A stretch of DNA of 57,868 nucleotides from NCBI GenBank assembly GCA_017406805.1, contig JAFQXU010000008.1, forward strand, positions 1-57,868, read 5' to 3'. The DNA comes from Clostridia bacterium. GTDB lineage: Bacteria > Bacillota > Clostridia > Oscillospirales > Acutalibacteraceae. Both the position numbers and the translations under genes were made by a program. Under the pieces are notes generated by a model that was not told where the DNA came from, did not search any database, and worked only from the letters and a program-made list of their open reading frames with translations. This document shows positions 49,470 to 57,644 of the stretch, one piece after another. The stretch's first letter is position 1; each line of letters opens with the position of its first letter.

Positions 49470-50273
49470 TTATATGTTATGCTTTTTTGCAATGACAAAC
49501 ATGGTATTTTCGTTGTTTATAAGATTTTCATTTATACCTACTATGCTAAAATTATTGTCCGATATTAATTCTTGTATGCTATCTTTACTGTAATATTGAT
49601 TCCATAAAATAAATTCTTTTGTTGAATATTCCTTTTGGTTTATTATAAAATATCTTTCTCCAACAGCATTTTCTCTATTGAAAAGTTTGACTTCTTGTAA
49701 AAACAAATAAGGATCTTTACACCAAAAATCGTTCCCATCGTAAATATTCCAAGACTTTATCGGTTTTTTTGACAATTTCCAGTTTAGCTTAAAAACATCA
49801 AAAATAAAAATCCCGTCGCTTTTGAGTGCATTGTGAACATTATTTAACAATTTAATTTGTTCGCTTGGAATTAAAGCACCAAAGTCACAGTATATCATTA
49901 TTGCAACATCGTATTTATCGGTAAAGTTGCTTTCAAGATAATTTTCATATCGATATTCAATGTTTTTTAATTTTTTATTACTATTTGCATATTTTATCGC
50001 TTCAATATTAAAATCAATTCCTAAAACATTGTGACCGGATTTTGCTAACTCAAAAGCAAAAAGCCCAGGTCCACAACCTAAATCTAATATTTTTGAATTT
50101 TTTTCTATATTGTTATTTATGAATTCTAATATTTTGTTTCTTTTTGCAAGTTTTCTCGATGCGCCATCCGTAAAGTCATTCAAGTAACATTTCAAAAGTT
50201 CTTTTGAAATATATTCATCGGCCCAAATTGAATTTTTATTTTTTTGAAATAATCCCAGCCTTTTGCTAAACAT
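49470..50273 (-). CDS. SAM-dependent methyltransferase, class I
   Basis: 267 residues from the ATG at 50273, which has GGAGG five bases upstream (the longer frame to 50297 lacks one). The SAM-binding motif ILDLGCGPGLFAFEL, the acidic motif II LGIDFNIEAI, and post-motifs near FIFDVFKLNW mark a Rossmann methyltransferase; the C-terminal half is the substrate part. The substrate is unknown (small molecule or protein). It lies just beyond tRNA-Leu and is read toward it. Confidence 0.8.
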   Translation of the reverse strand: MFSKRLGLFQKNKNSIWADEYISKELLKCYLNDFTDGASRKLAKRNKILEFINNNIEKNSKILDLGCGPGLFAFELAKSGHNVLGIDFNIEAIKYANSNKKLKNIEYRYENYLESNFTDKYDVAIMIYCDFGALIPSEQIKLLNNVHNALKSDGIFIFDVFKLNWKLSKKPIKSWNIYDGNDFWCKDPYLFLQEVKLFNRENAVGERYFIINQKEYSTKEFILWNQYYSKDSIQELISDNNFSIVGINENLINNENTMFVIAKKHNI

Positions 50274-50665
50274 AGTTGCCTCCATTTGCCGTAACACGTT
50301 ATAAAATATAGTTTAATTATGATTAAATTTATTAAAATTGTCAATGTTTCACACTGAATCTCTGAGCATAAAATTTATCGAATTGTATAAAATGGTCTTT
50401 TTTGTATACATTTAACTTGACTTGAAGTACCCTTACTACTGGATTTGTTTATGCCCTTTATGGAACCTCGTACCAGTTAAAAAATAATGTCAGATTTTGT
50501 AGAATAATTTCTTTTAAAAAGTTGCTCTTTTTAGGGCATTTTTTTATTTAAAAATAGATGTTTATTATTATGTGTGAATTATAAATAATATAAAGTTTTC
50601 GAAAAAATTCACATTATATGATATACATTTAGTAATTATATTTTGCGCGCATGAAAATAGCGAAA
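50274..50665. other. Gap without recognisable genes
   Basis: About 390 bases of AT-rich DNA between the methyltransferase and the Spo0A_C-like membrane protein. It has only very short frames. A half parS (TGTTTCAC near 50345) and the octamer ACCAGTTA shared with the tRNA-Leu 3' flank (near 50472) are too short to support a function. Confidence 0.4.
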
Positions 50666-51871
50666 TCAAATCGATTTCGCCATATCGGTTAAGAATTCTT
50701 CTACTGTGGGACGCTCCATCTGGTCATATATTTTACTGTTATGATATGGAAAATAATATCCATCAATTAAAGTTTCTGCTTCGCTTGTAGTCCAAACTTG
50801 TTCAATTATATTTTCTATATCTTTGCGTAACTTTGGAGTAGGTACGTCAATTACTAAAGAGGCTTGTAAAAAAATATCTGTTTTAAAACTCCACCCTTTA
50901 AGACCCATAAATAACCGAGTTAAAAATAAACAAAAAATCAGCCCACTATATCCTTTACATTCATCGTTAATTCCTAATTTGTCTAATCTTTTTTTGATAG
51001 CTAATTTTTTAGATTCAAAATTAGCTGTAAATACATCTGAATCATACACACTTAGACTTGTTGTGTTAAATATTGACGGATTAAAAAGCCACATATGAAT
51101 ATTTGTATCTGCATTGGCATTTGACCTTAAACTTAATAGTCTGGTTAAGTATGTAGTTGTTGCATAAAAACCTATGTACGTCGGTAATGTAAGTGCCATT
51201 ATCCATAATAATCCTTCACGATATGGCGCAATTGAAAGTGGTATTTTATCATAAGCAACGTCTATATACACTATTGATAAAAGACAAAATCCAAATAAAA
51301 TAGGTATTCGCTTATATGCAGACATAGCTTTAATATCTTTTATTTTAATAAATTGTAATTTATACGCTAAAAATATGAAAAATACGTCTAACAACATAAT
51401 AGCAAATTTATATATCTCATAATAAATATCAAAACTACGTATAGTGCTATAAAAACCCATTGAAACAAGACATGTGTGAAGCAACATATGACTTATAGCA
51501 TTAAATGAATGTACAGCAAGAACTAAAATTATAGCAGATGTTAACGCAAACCATGTGTCTTGAGTAACATTATAATTAATTATTAATTTTTTGTGCATTT
51601 CTCGTTGTTTATACCAAGAATATAAAAAAACTAAAGCAATAGAAAATAATCTAAAAATTCCTATAAAATAAAAACTACCAAACAATGATACGAATGCATA
51701 CACAAAAGAGAAAAGGAACGTTTTCTTTTTATTAGGGGAAATAAAATTTTTAGAAATATTTAAATGATTAACATTAGTGTTAAGTAAAAAACAAATAAAA
51801 ATGCCTTCTACAAAAAATCTAAAACCTACACGAAGGAATCCCAAACCCATACCAATATTAGTAAATGACAA
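50666..51871 (-). CDS. Polytopic membrane protein with C-terminal Spo0A_C-like domain
   Basis: 401 residues. Six or seven membrane helices fill residues 8-250 (for example 10-30, 50-87, 106-140, 153-173, 187-207 and 221-249), a layout like the sensor half of AgrC. A soluble C-terminal part follows. Residues 292-401 align by eye with the DNA-binding domain of Spo0A: KLGINDECKGYSGL matches the EIGVPAHIKGYLYL start, PTPKLRKDIENIIEQVW matches the recognition-helix stretch TTASRVERAIRHAIEVAW, then a GYYFPY segment matches FGYTV, and RPTVEEFLTDMAKSI matches KPTNSEFIAMVADKL. No receiver or kinase domain lies between. The start is TTG with AAAGGA upstream; Met8 is an alternative. It lies downstream of the small secreted protein gene on the same strand, 78 bases apart. 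Confidence 0.75.
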   Translation of the reverse strand: MSFTNIGMGLGFLRVGFRFFVEGIFICFLLNTNVNHLNISKNFISPNKKKTFLFSFVYAFVSLFGSFYFIGIFRLFSIALVFLYSWYKQREMHKKLIINYNVTQDTWFALTSAIILVLAVHSFNAISHMLLHTCLVSMGFYSTIRSFDIYYEIYKFAIMLLDVFFIFLAYKLQFIKIKDIKAMSAYKRIPILFGFCLLSIVYIDVAYDKIPLSIAPYREGLLWIMALTLPTYIGFYATTTYLTRLLSLRSNANADTNIHMWLFNPSIFNTTSLSVYDSDVFTANFESKKLAIKKRLDKLGINDECKGYSGLIFCLFLTRLFMGLKGWSFKTDIFLQASLVIDVPTPKLRKDIENIIEQVWTTSEAETLIDGYYFPYHNSKIYDQMERPTVEEFLTDMAKSI

Positions 51872-51949
51872 CTACCTGACATCCTTTCGCAAAATAATGA
51901 GAAAATATCATAAAAATAATATTTTACAGTAAGACTATTATTAAAATTA

Positions 51950-52414
51950 TTAACCCCAGTAGCCAGAGTGAGGAGTATATCTAATTCTATTATGAGATAA
52001 ACGTTTCATAGATATATGCGTAGTTTTACCATTAATAATTTTATCTAATTGTTTCTTAAATTGCTTATTTTCAGTAATTACTTTTGTTACTTCATTTATA
52101 ATAGCATCTCTTTGCTGAGAATCTGTAAACCTTTCATTTTTTGCAGCGGTAACACGCAACACATTACGGTAACTTGAAAGATGTTCACACAAATTCAATA
52201 CATTCGAATTTAATTTAAGATTAGGTGGTAAATCTTCAAAAGATTTATTCACAATTTCTACACAACCTACATTTGTAAAAAGTTCTTTTAGTTCTCCTTC
52301 GTTTTTACAATTGAAAATATTAAGAACATCTTGATTTGCTGCGCCAGTATTTAAAGAAAAGCCAAAAGCTAAACCGATTGCCAATGCTAATGATAGGAAT
52401 TTTTTAATAAACAT
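51950..52414 (-). CDS. Small secreted protein, possible signal or ligand of the adjacent regulator
   Basis: 154 residues from the ATG at 52414, with AGGAAAGG at nine bases. A signal peptide (about 1-26, MFIKKFLSLALAIGLAFGFS then TGAANQ) leads to a secreted helical protein ending in KRLSHNRIRYTPHSGYWG, a basic, aromatic tail that could be cut off as a peptide. There are two cysteines in the first part (FNCKNEG, TNVGCVEI) and one more in LNLCEHL. The family is not recognised. It is directly upstream of the membrane Spo0A_C-like gene on the same strand, so a role as its ligand or partner is inferred from context only. Confidence 0.65.
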   Translation of the reverse strand: MFIKKFLSLALAIGLAFGFSLNTGAANQDVLNIFNCKNEGELKELFTNVGCVEIVNKSFEDLPPNLKLNSNVLNLCEHLSSYRNVLRVTAAKNERFTDSQQRDAIINEVTKVITENKQFKKQLDKIINGKTTHISMKRLSHNRIRYTPHSGYWG

Positions 52415-52841
52415 AATACTCAACCTTTCCTGTTTTACTGTAGTATTAACACTACTTATTTACATTTTATAACAAAAAATGAGTTTGTCCAGTATTTTTT
52501 TAAAAATTCTACATTAGTGTTCTAAAATTTCCAAAAATATCCATTTATTTGTGCAATTGTTTCATTTTTATCAAAAAACGACACTAAAATAATTTAAAAA
52601 ATTTGTTCTTGAATATTTATAAGTGTACTTCTTTTTTGAATGTAGATTATGTTAATAGCAAAAAGTTATTAGTTATTTGTCGTAAATTGTATATAATAGT
52701 GAATATACTCTGTTTTTTAATTTTTTTAAAAAAATATTGTATTTTTTTTGGTTATTTGATATTATATTGCTGAAATGCCCTGAAAAGTTTTATAGGTTTG
52801 CTTTAAAATCTAAATACTATAAATGAAAGGAACGATTTTTA
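52415..52841. other. AT-rich gap upstream of the sortase locus
   Basis: About 425 bases with no reading frame of useful length. It should hold the divergent promoters for the secreted-protein gene (minus) and the surface-protein gene (plus). TATAAT occurs at 52692-52697 but without a good -35 at 17 bases. Confidence 0.4.
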
Positions 52842-54419
52842 ATGAAAGGAAAATTTAAGTTATCTTCATTCTTTTTAGGTTTGGCATTAATTTTTAATGT
52901 GTTTATGCCGATATCTAATGTTTTTGCTGATAGGCCTCAAGACACTAGTACGTACGGCGATATTGAAATAGGCGGTGATGCTACTGGTATTAGTAATGTA
53001 TCAAATGGGAATTTGGTAACTGTTAATTTTACAGATGGTAATGTGGTAACAGTTGCTGGGACGGGACTTTATTCAGAAAATAATAATGGTAGATATTATA
53101 TTTATAGCAATGGTGAAATTACTGTTACAGCAGTTCCAGTAGAAGGATATACTGCAAATTTAATGGATAATGGTAATTTATTGAATTTAACGTCTAAAAA
53201 TTACACTTTAACTTCAAATGATCATTTAAGAGTTGATGGTGTATTTACAAATCAAAATAATGAAAACCCAGGTGGTAATGAAGATCCACAACAAGGTTTT
53301 GACGGTAACGTATATTTTGCATGGTTAGATGGTAATGACAATGTATGCTATCATAAATTTTCAAATTTTACAGGTAGAGAAGAAGACGGTTCTTATGATA
53401 TAAACTATGTTAGTGTTTATGAATTAACTGATGAAAGCGGTAAAAATAATCATTATACATTTGGTCAAGAACCGGCAAACTGGGTTCTTGCTTCAGATAT
53501 GGAAGAAGGCGGTGCCGTAAAAGAAAACTTAACAAAAGAGTATGTTTTTGGTGACGGCCAATATGACATGGGGGTTCAATTAGACCCATGTGGTGCAAAA
53601 AGTGGTGCACATTCTATTTGTACTAATGGCGACAGAAATTTTAGAGCAACAATATACGAAGAAGGGTATCAAGCTATTAAATTTGATACATCAGAAGATA
53701 TGGTAGACTTTTTCCCGAATTTTTGGGATCAAACATTCTATTCATCAACTGTTGATATATCCGGTACAACGCCTGAAAATCCCGCAGTTTTTGAAACATA
53801 TTTGTTAAATGGCGAAGTTTTTTTCAGCGCAGGAGAGCATTCCAGTGCGATAACATCAGTAAAACCTCTTGGCGTTGATGAAGATGCTATAGATGTTTAT
53901 AATCAAGACGAACAATGGGCAATTTGGTTTAGGTCAAATTATTATGACCACGTTGTTTTTGAAGTTACAGCAGAAGGTGGCGCAAAGTATTATATTAGAA
54001 TAGCAAGAGTAACATTTAACATATCCGATAATTTTGCTCCTGGCCAAAAAAACAAAAAAGTAATAGCAAGTTTTTATTATCCGAATGGAGCCGGCTGGGA
54101 AACAAATCACGAAAGTTTTGATGTTATTGCAACCAAAGTTAAAAAAGACGGGTCAAGAGAAACAGCAATAGTTCAAGCAATTGATATGGTTGACCCACTT
54201 ACCGGGGAAATGGTTACAAGGGATAGCGACGGAGGAAAAAATCTTAGAATGAGTTTTTATTCGGTTGATATAAATGATAATGTTGCTGGTGTGTACTTTA
54301 CTGTTGTATATAAGGGCGCATTGGATGGCGGAAAAGAATTTTACAACGGAACATTTAGTGGCTCCGGAAAAGGTATATATTACGACCTGAGCGACAGACG
54401 AATGAAATACGATGTTTAA
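52842..54419 (+). CDS. Secreted surface protein of the sortase locus
   Basis: 525 residues with a signal peptide (about 1-29, ending ISNVFADR). The mature part is beta-rich with many Asn, Gly and Asp, starting with an immunoglobulin-like stretch (GNLVTVNFTDGNVVTVAG) and an acidic linker (NPGGNEDPQQG), then a larger domain of about 360 residues. It ends in SDRRMKYDV with no sorting signal. It lies 19 bases upstream of the sorting-signal protein, so it may be held at the surface by interaction with that protein. The function is unknown; adhesion is a fair guess. Confidence 0.75.
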   Translation: MKGKFKLSSFFLGLALIFNVFMPISNVFADRPQDTSTYGDIEIGGDATGISNVSNGNLVTVNFTDGNVVTVAGTGLYSENNNGRYYIYSNGEITVTAVPVEGYTANLMDNGNLLNLTSKNYTLTSNDHLRVDGVFTNQNNENPGGNEDPQQGFDGNVYFAWLDGNDNVCYHKFSNFTGREEDGSYDINYVSVYELTDESGKNNHYTFGQEPANWVLASDMEEGGAVKENLTKEYVFGDGQYDMGVQLDPCGAKSGAHSICTNGDRNFRATIYEEGYQAIKFDTSEDMVDFFPNFWDQTFYSSTVDISGTTPENPAVFETYLLNGEVFFSAGEHSSAITSVKPLGVDEDAIDVYNQDEQWAIWFRSNYYDHVVFEVTAEGGAKYYIRIARVTFNISDNFAPGQKNKKVIASFYYPNGAGWETNHESFDVIATKVKKDGSRETAIVQAIDMVDPLTGEMVTRDSDGGKNLRMSFYSVDINDNVAGVYFTVVYKGALDGGKEFYNGTFSGSGKGIYYDLSDRRMKYDV

Positions 54420-54438
54420 AAGAAGGGAATGATAAATT

Positions 54439-55035
54439 GTGAAAAAGAAATTAAATGTATTATTTGGATTAATTATTTCGTTTTTAATGATAATTATTCC
54501 CATATCAGTGTCGGCTTATGATGGAAATTCATATATAACTGTGGAAGCTTCGCAAAGTGATGGTAAAGTTCAAGTTCATGGTAGAGTTACCGATGGCATG
54601 GAAGTCCCCACGTTGGCCATAGTTGTAGCTGTTTACAAAGAAAATGGGACTGATTTGGTAACAATGGAAACTACACAGACAAAAATTATTGGTGAAGTAC
54701 CGACAACGGGTGATTATAGCGATGATTTTATGCTTAAAGTAAGAGAGTACTCTGCTTCGATGAACCTTCCCGAAGGAACATATTTAATAAGGGTTGCTGA
54801 TTATAACGGAGGACCTTTTGTAGAAACAAAAGTTACTGTTTCTAAAGAAAATGAAGAAACTCCCGAAAAGGAAATAACACCTGAAGAGCAACAAGGAGAA
54901 ACCTCGACATCTGAAAACCCGATAACATCGGACAATATAATGAAAGCTGTAGCAATTTTTGCAATTTCACTGCTTGGAATACTCGTTGTGATTATGATTA
55001 ATAAAAAATTCAAAAAACAAAAAGCAGTAAAATAA
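54439..55035 (+). CDS. Sortase-substrate-type surface protein
   Basis: 198 residues starting at a GTG. The signal peptide (about 1-26, ending ISVSAYD) is followed by a single beta domain (about 30-135), an acidic Thr/Glu/Pro linker, and a cell-wall sorting signal: NPITSD (160-165), a hydrophobic helix (168-187) and the positive tail KKFKKQKAVK. NPxTxD-type motifs are typical of substrates of clostridial class B and related sortases. The sortase gene follows, which supports the assignment. Confidence 0.82.
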   Translation: MKKKLNVLFGLIISFLMIIIPISVSAYDGNSYITVEASQSDGKVQVHGRVTDGMEVPTLAIVVAVYKENGTDLVTMETTQTKIIGEVPTTGDYSDDFMLKVREYSASMNLPEGTYLIRVADYNGGPFVETKVTVSKENEETPEKEITPEEQQGETSTSENPITSDNIMKAVAIFAISLLGILVVIMINKKFKKQKAVK

Positions 55036-55106
55036 AAAAATAACAAAGGGCTGGCGAATATTTGTTAGTCCTTTTAATCAGCTTTATTAAAGGGGAATTT
55101 ATTAAA

Positions 55107-55883
55107 ATGTATGGCAAACACTATGGTGGAGGAAATAGTAAACCAATGAAAAAAAGAGGAATAGTAAGAAAGATTTTTCTTTTTTTGATTTTTCTTGTTT
55201 TTGTTTCTGCGATGGTTTTTAGCGGTGTGAAAATATTTAATTGGGTAAAGGAAAACAAAAATAGCGCAGGAATAACAAGTGATATACAAAATGCTGTGTC
55301 TACTGATGAAAATGATAAGTATAAAGTTGATTTTAAAAGCCTGAAAGAGAAAAATCCCGACACAGTGGCGTGGTTTAAACTGGAAGGAACGAATATTGAG
55401 TATCCTGTGGTTAAAACTACCGATAATGAGTTTTATATGAACCATAGTTTTGACAAAAGTAAAAACAGTGCGGGATGGGTTTTTATGGATTACAAGAATA
55501 AATTAGATGGCACTGACCAAAACATGGTTATATATGGCCATAACCGCAGAGATGGTAGCATGTTTGGAACGCTAAAAAAAATTCTTACAAAAGATTGGCT
55601 GGAAAATACGGATAATTTTATAATTCCGTTTATAACGGAAAACGAAAAATCGAGGTATCAAGTGTTTTCTGTTTATAAAATAGAAAAAGAAAATTACTAC
55701 ATTACAACGAATTTTAAAACAAATCCGGAATTCCAGGAATTTATAGATAAGATAAAATCAAGAAGTATAAAAAATTTCGGTATAATTCCGCGGTTAGGAG
55801 ATAGTATTTTAACGCTTTCCACGTGTGCAGATAACGACAAGTACAGAGTGGTACTGCATGCCAAGAAAATAGGCGAATATTAA
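55107..55883 (+). CDS. srtB: Class B sortase
   Basis: A transpeptidase that attaches proteins to peptidoglycan or joins pilin subunits. 258 residues from the ATG at 55107 (AAAGGGGA upstream; the longer frame is not needed). It has an N-terminal membrane helix (21-42), then the sortase fold with the catalytic residues His145 (YGHNRRDGSMFG), Cys240 (LTLSTCAD) and Arg247 (KYRVVL). The class B features are the helix-rich N-terminal part and the LSTC motif. It is in one cluster with the two surface proteins upstream. Confidence 0.92.
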   Translation: MYGKHYGGGNSKPMKKRGIVRKIFLFLIFLVFVSAMVFSGVKIFNWVKENKNSAGITSDIQNAVSTDENDKYKVDFKSLKEKNPDTVAWFKLEGTNIEYPVVKTTDNEFYMNHSFDKSKNSAGWVFMDYKNKLDGTDQNMVIYGHNRRDGSMFGTLKKILTKDWLENTDNFIIPFITENEKSRYQVFSVYKIEKENYYITTNFKTNPEFQEFIDKIKSRSIKNFGIIPRLGDSILTLSTCADNDKYRVVLHAKKIGEY

Positions 55884-55915
55884 GAGCAGTATTTAACATA
55901 CTGCTCTTTTAATTT
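55882..55915 (+). terminator. Terminator after the sortase gene
   Basis: A perfect 11-base-pair stem, AAGAGCAGTAT (55882-55892) with 55898-55908, and a five-base loop, followed by a T-rich run. Confidence 0.85.
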
Positions 55916-55918
55916 ATT

Positions 55919-56071
55919 TTATTGGTTTTGATTTTGGTTTGTAATGTTAATTGTTATAGTATTAGTTTCAGTTTCAGGGGGGACTTCTCTATATATTGTA
56001 GAAGTATTTCTCCCGCAAGGACAGATGGTGGCAATAAATGCTAATATTGTTGATAAGATGCTAATTTCCAT
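55919..56071 (-). CDS. Small 50-residue membrane peptide
   Basis: An overlooked small gene. AAAGGAG lies about ten bases before the ATG at 56071, and the frame reads MEISILSTILAFIATICPCG at the N terminus, then a hydrophilic Thr/Asn/Gln-rich tail. The first 17 residues are a membrane or signal helix and CPCG is a possible thiol or metal-binding motif. The ribosome site matches that of the two secreted-protein genes next to it (56178, 56815), which are also read on the minus strand. The function is unknown. Confidence 0.55.
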   Translation of the reverse strand: MEISILSTILAFIATICPCGRNTSTIYREVPPETETNTITINITNQNQNQ

Positions 56072-56177
56072 TATAAAAACTCCTTTCTAAGTAATTTAAT
56101 AATTATAAAACGTATCGTTTTCAATCATAATATTGTTAAAATCAGATACCAACACAATAATTTTTACGTTTTTCTTT

Positions 56178-56798
56178 TTAGTCTAAGTAAATATTAATGA
56201 ATTGTATGTTCATTTCAGTACATACTGAAATAATAATATCTGTAAGAGTTTTCAGAAGAGAAGATTTTTCAAGTCCATCTATTTTAAAATACATTATATT
56301 GGAATTAATTATATCATTTAGCGAGCATTCGTGTTCACTGCCCGGAAAACTCAAAAATTTAATATTTTTTGAACGAGTTATTGTTATTAATTTTGTGTAA
56401 AATTGTTTCATTGATTCTATCTGTGCATTTGTTGGGTTACATTCAGATTTACAATTTAAACAGAAGTCTATATAACCATATAATTTAGTATTACTTAAGT
56501 TGATTTCAACATTATATGGTATTTCCACACGTGGATTTAAGTTTAATTTGTTAAATTTTATTTTTTTTCCAGGAGAAGGGGGGAGTAATATTGGCTCTGT
56601 AGACTTTCTTTTTTTCCCAGCCGAAGAAAGTGAAATTAAATCTGGATTTGCAAAGGTTTTTTGGTTTGAAACTGTAGTGGTTTCTTTTTCATTTGCTGGA
56701 GATGATGTGGGGTTAGCGCTTACTCCAAGTGGAGAAACAATAGTAATAACTGCTATTGCTGTAGATAAAATTTTAGATAACATAGTTTTACGTAACAT
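56178..56798 (-). CDS. Secreted protein with basic clusters, paralogue 1
   Basis: 206 residues with a signal peptide (about 1-28, SPLGVSANP) closely similar to that of the 56815 gene, then a low-complexity linker with two basic clusters, GKKRK (61-65) and GKKIKFNK (77-84), spaced like a bipartite nuclear localisation signal, and a C-terminal domain with CLNCKSECNP. The signal and linker are shared with its neighbour; the C-terminal halves are only loosely similar (both have NPTxxQ near the middle). No family is known. AAAGGAA precedes the ATG. Confidence 0.7.
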   Translation of the reverse strand: MLRKTMLSKILSTAIAVITIVSPLGVSANPTSSPANEKETTTVSNQKTFANPDLISLSSAGKKRKSTEPILLPPSPGKKIKFNKLNLNPRVEIPYNVEINLSNTKLYGYIDFCLNCKSECNPTNAQIESMKQFYTKLITITRSKNIKFLSFPGSEHECSLNDIINSNIMYFKIDGLEKSSLLKTLTDIIISVCTEMNIQFINIYLD

Positions 56799-56814
56799 AA
56801 TAAAAAATTCCTTT

Positions 56815-57378
56815 CTAATTTAATATATTGATATTATTAAAATTATTATTGTAATATCTTTCAGATATGTAACTAATAACACTTTCAATGATTTGTACAT
56901 TAAGGTGGGCGCGTTTCATTGAAAATATTTTATTAATAATCATTATAGAATTTGTTACATCATCGATAACGTATTCTTTAAAACTAAAGGCTCTTATTAT
57001 TTCTTTGCAAAATTTTTCCATTAAATCTTTCTGTTCTTTTGTTGGGTTACTTGTTGTACAAAAGAGTTTTATAATAATACATGGGGTTTTTTCATTAGAA
57101 TTATCAAAGTCAATTACAACTTTATATGGTGATTCTAATTTTGTTTTTTTATCAGGTGGCGGGTAGGACGCTGGTTCTGCAGGCCTTCTTTTTCTTACAG
57201 ATGAGAGGGGAGAAATTAAGTCCGGATTTGCAAAGGTTTCTTGGTTTGAAACAGTAGTGGTTTCTTCTTCATTTGTTTGAGATGATGTGGGGTTGGCGCT
57301 TACTCCAAGTGGAGAAATAACAGTAATAATTGCTATTGCTGTTAATAAAATCTTAGATAACATAGTTTTATGCAACAT
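56815..57378 (-). CDS. Secreted protein with basic clusters, paralogue 2
   Basis: 187 residues from the ATG at 57378, selected because AAAGGAA lies before it (an upstream in-frame extension to 57465 lacks a site). The signal peptide (about 1-28) and the first 60 residues match the 56178 gene almost word for word, including TTTVSNQ and TFANPDLIS. The linker has RKRR (62-65) and DKKTK (76-80), followed by a C-terminal helical domain with NPTKEQKDLMEKFCKEIIRA. Tandem duplication is the likely origin; the C-terminal domain has diverged much more than the export part, a pattern often seen under diversifying selection. Confidence 0.7.
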   Translation of the reverse strand: MLHKTMLSKILLTAIAIITVISPLGVSANPTSSQTNEEETTTVSNQETFANPDLISPLSSVRKRRPAEPASYPPPDKKTKLESPYKVVIDFDNSNEKTPCIIIKLFCTTSNPTKEQKDLMEKFCKEIIRAFSFKEYVIDDVTNSIMIINKIFSMKRAHLNVQIIESVISYISERYYNNNFNNINILN

Positions 57379-57563
57379 AATAAAATTCCTTTCTAATTCA
57401 ATTATTTTATAATTATATAGCGTATTAATTTTAATTATAACATTATTAAAATTGGGTGTCAACACTATAATTTTAAAAAATAATTATTGTGCGAACAGTT
57501 ACAAAATAAACGTTAGAATTCACGCTCGAAATATTATTTTTTGGTTAAATTTTACGTTTTTTC

Positions 57564-57597
57564 TTGACAATATATATATATATATAATTGCTATGAA
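57564..57597 (+). promoter_or_regulatory. TA-repeat promoter region upstream of the last gene
   Basis: TTGACA (57564-57569) is followed by a (TA)8 run (57571-57586) that ends in TAATTG. The TATAAT inside the run (57583-57588) is only 13 bases from the -35 box, and TATGAA at 57592-57597 is 22 bases away, so no correct spacing exists now. A change in repeat number would change the spacing. Confidence 0.45.
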
Positions 57598-57644
57598 TAG
57601 TGAAAAACTATTTAATTATTTTATTTTTAGAAAGGATGTTTTCT

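Noticed and set aside
50344..50352. TGTTTCAC, half of a parS site
   Set aside because: The second half of the palindrome is missing.
50465..50485. ACCAGTTA shared with the 3' flank of tRNA-Leu, as a possible attachment-site duplicate
   Set aside because: Only eight bases match and there is no integrase or mobile-element gene nearby.
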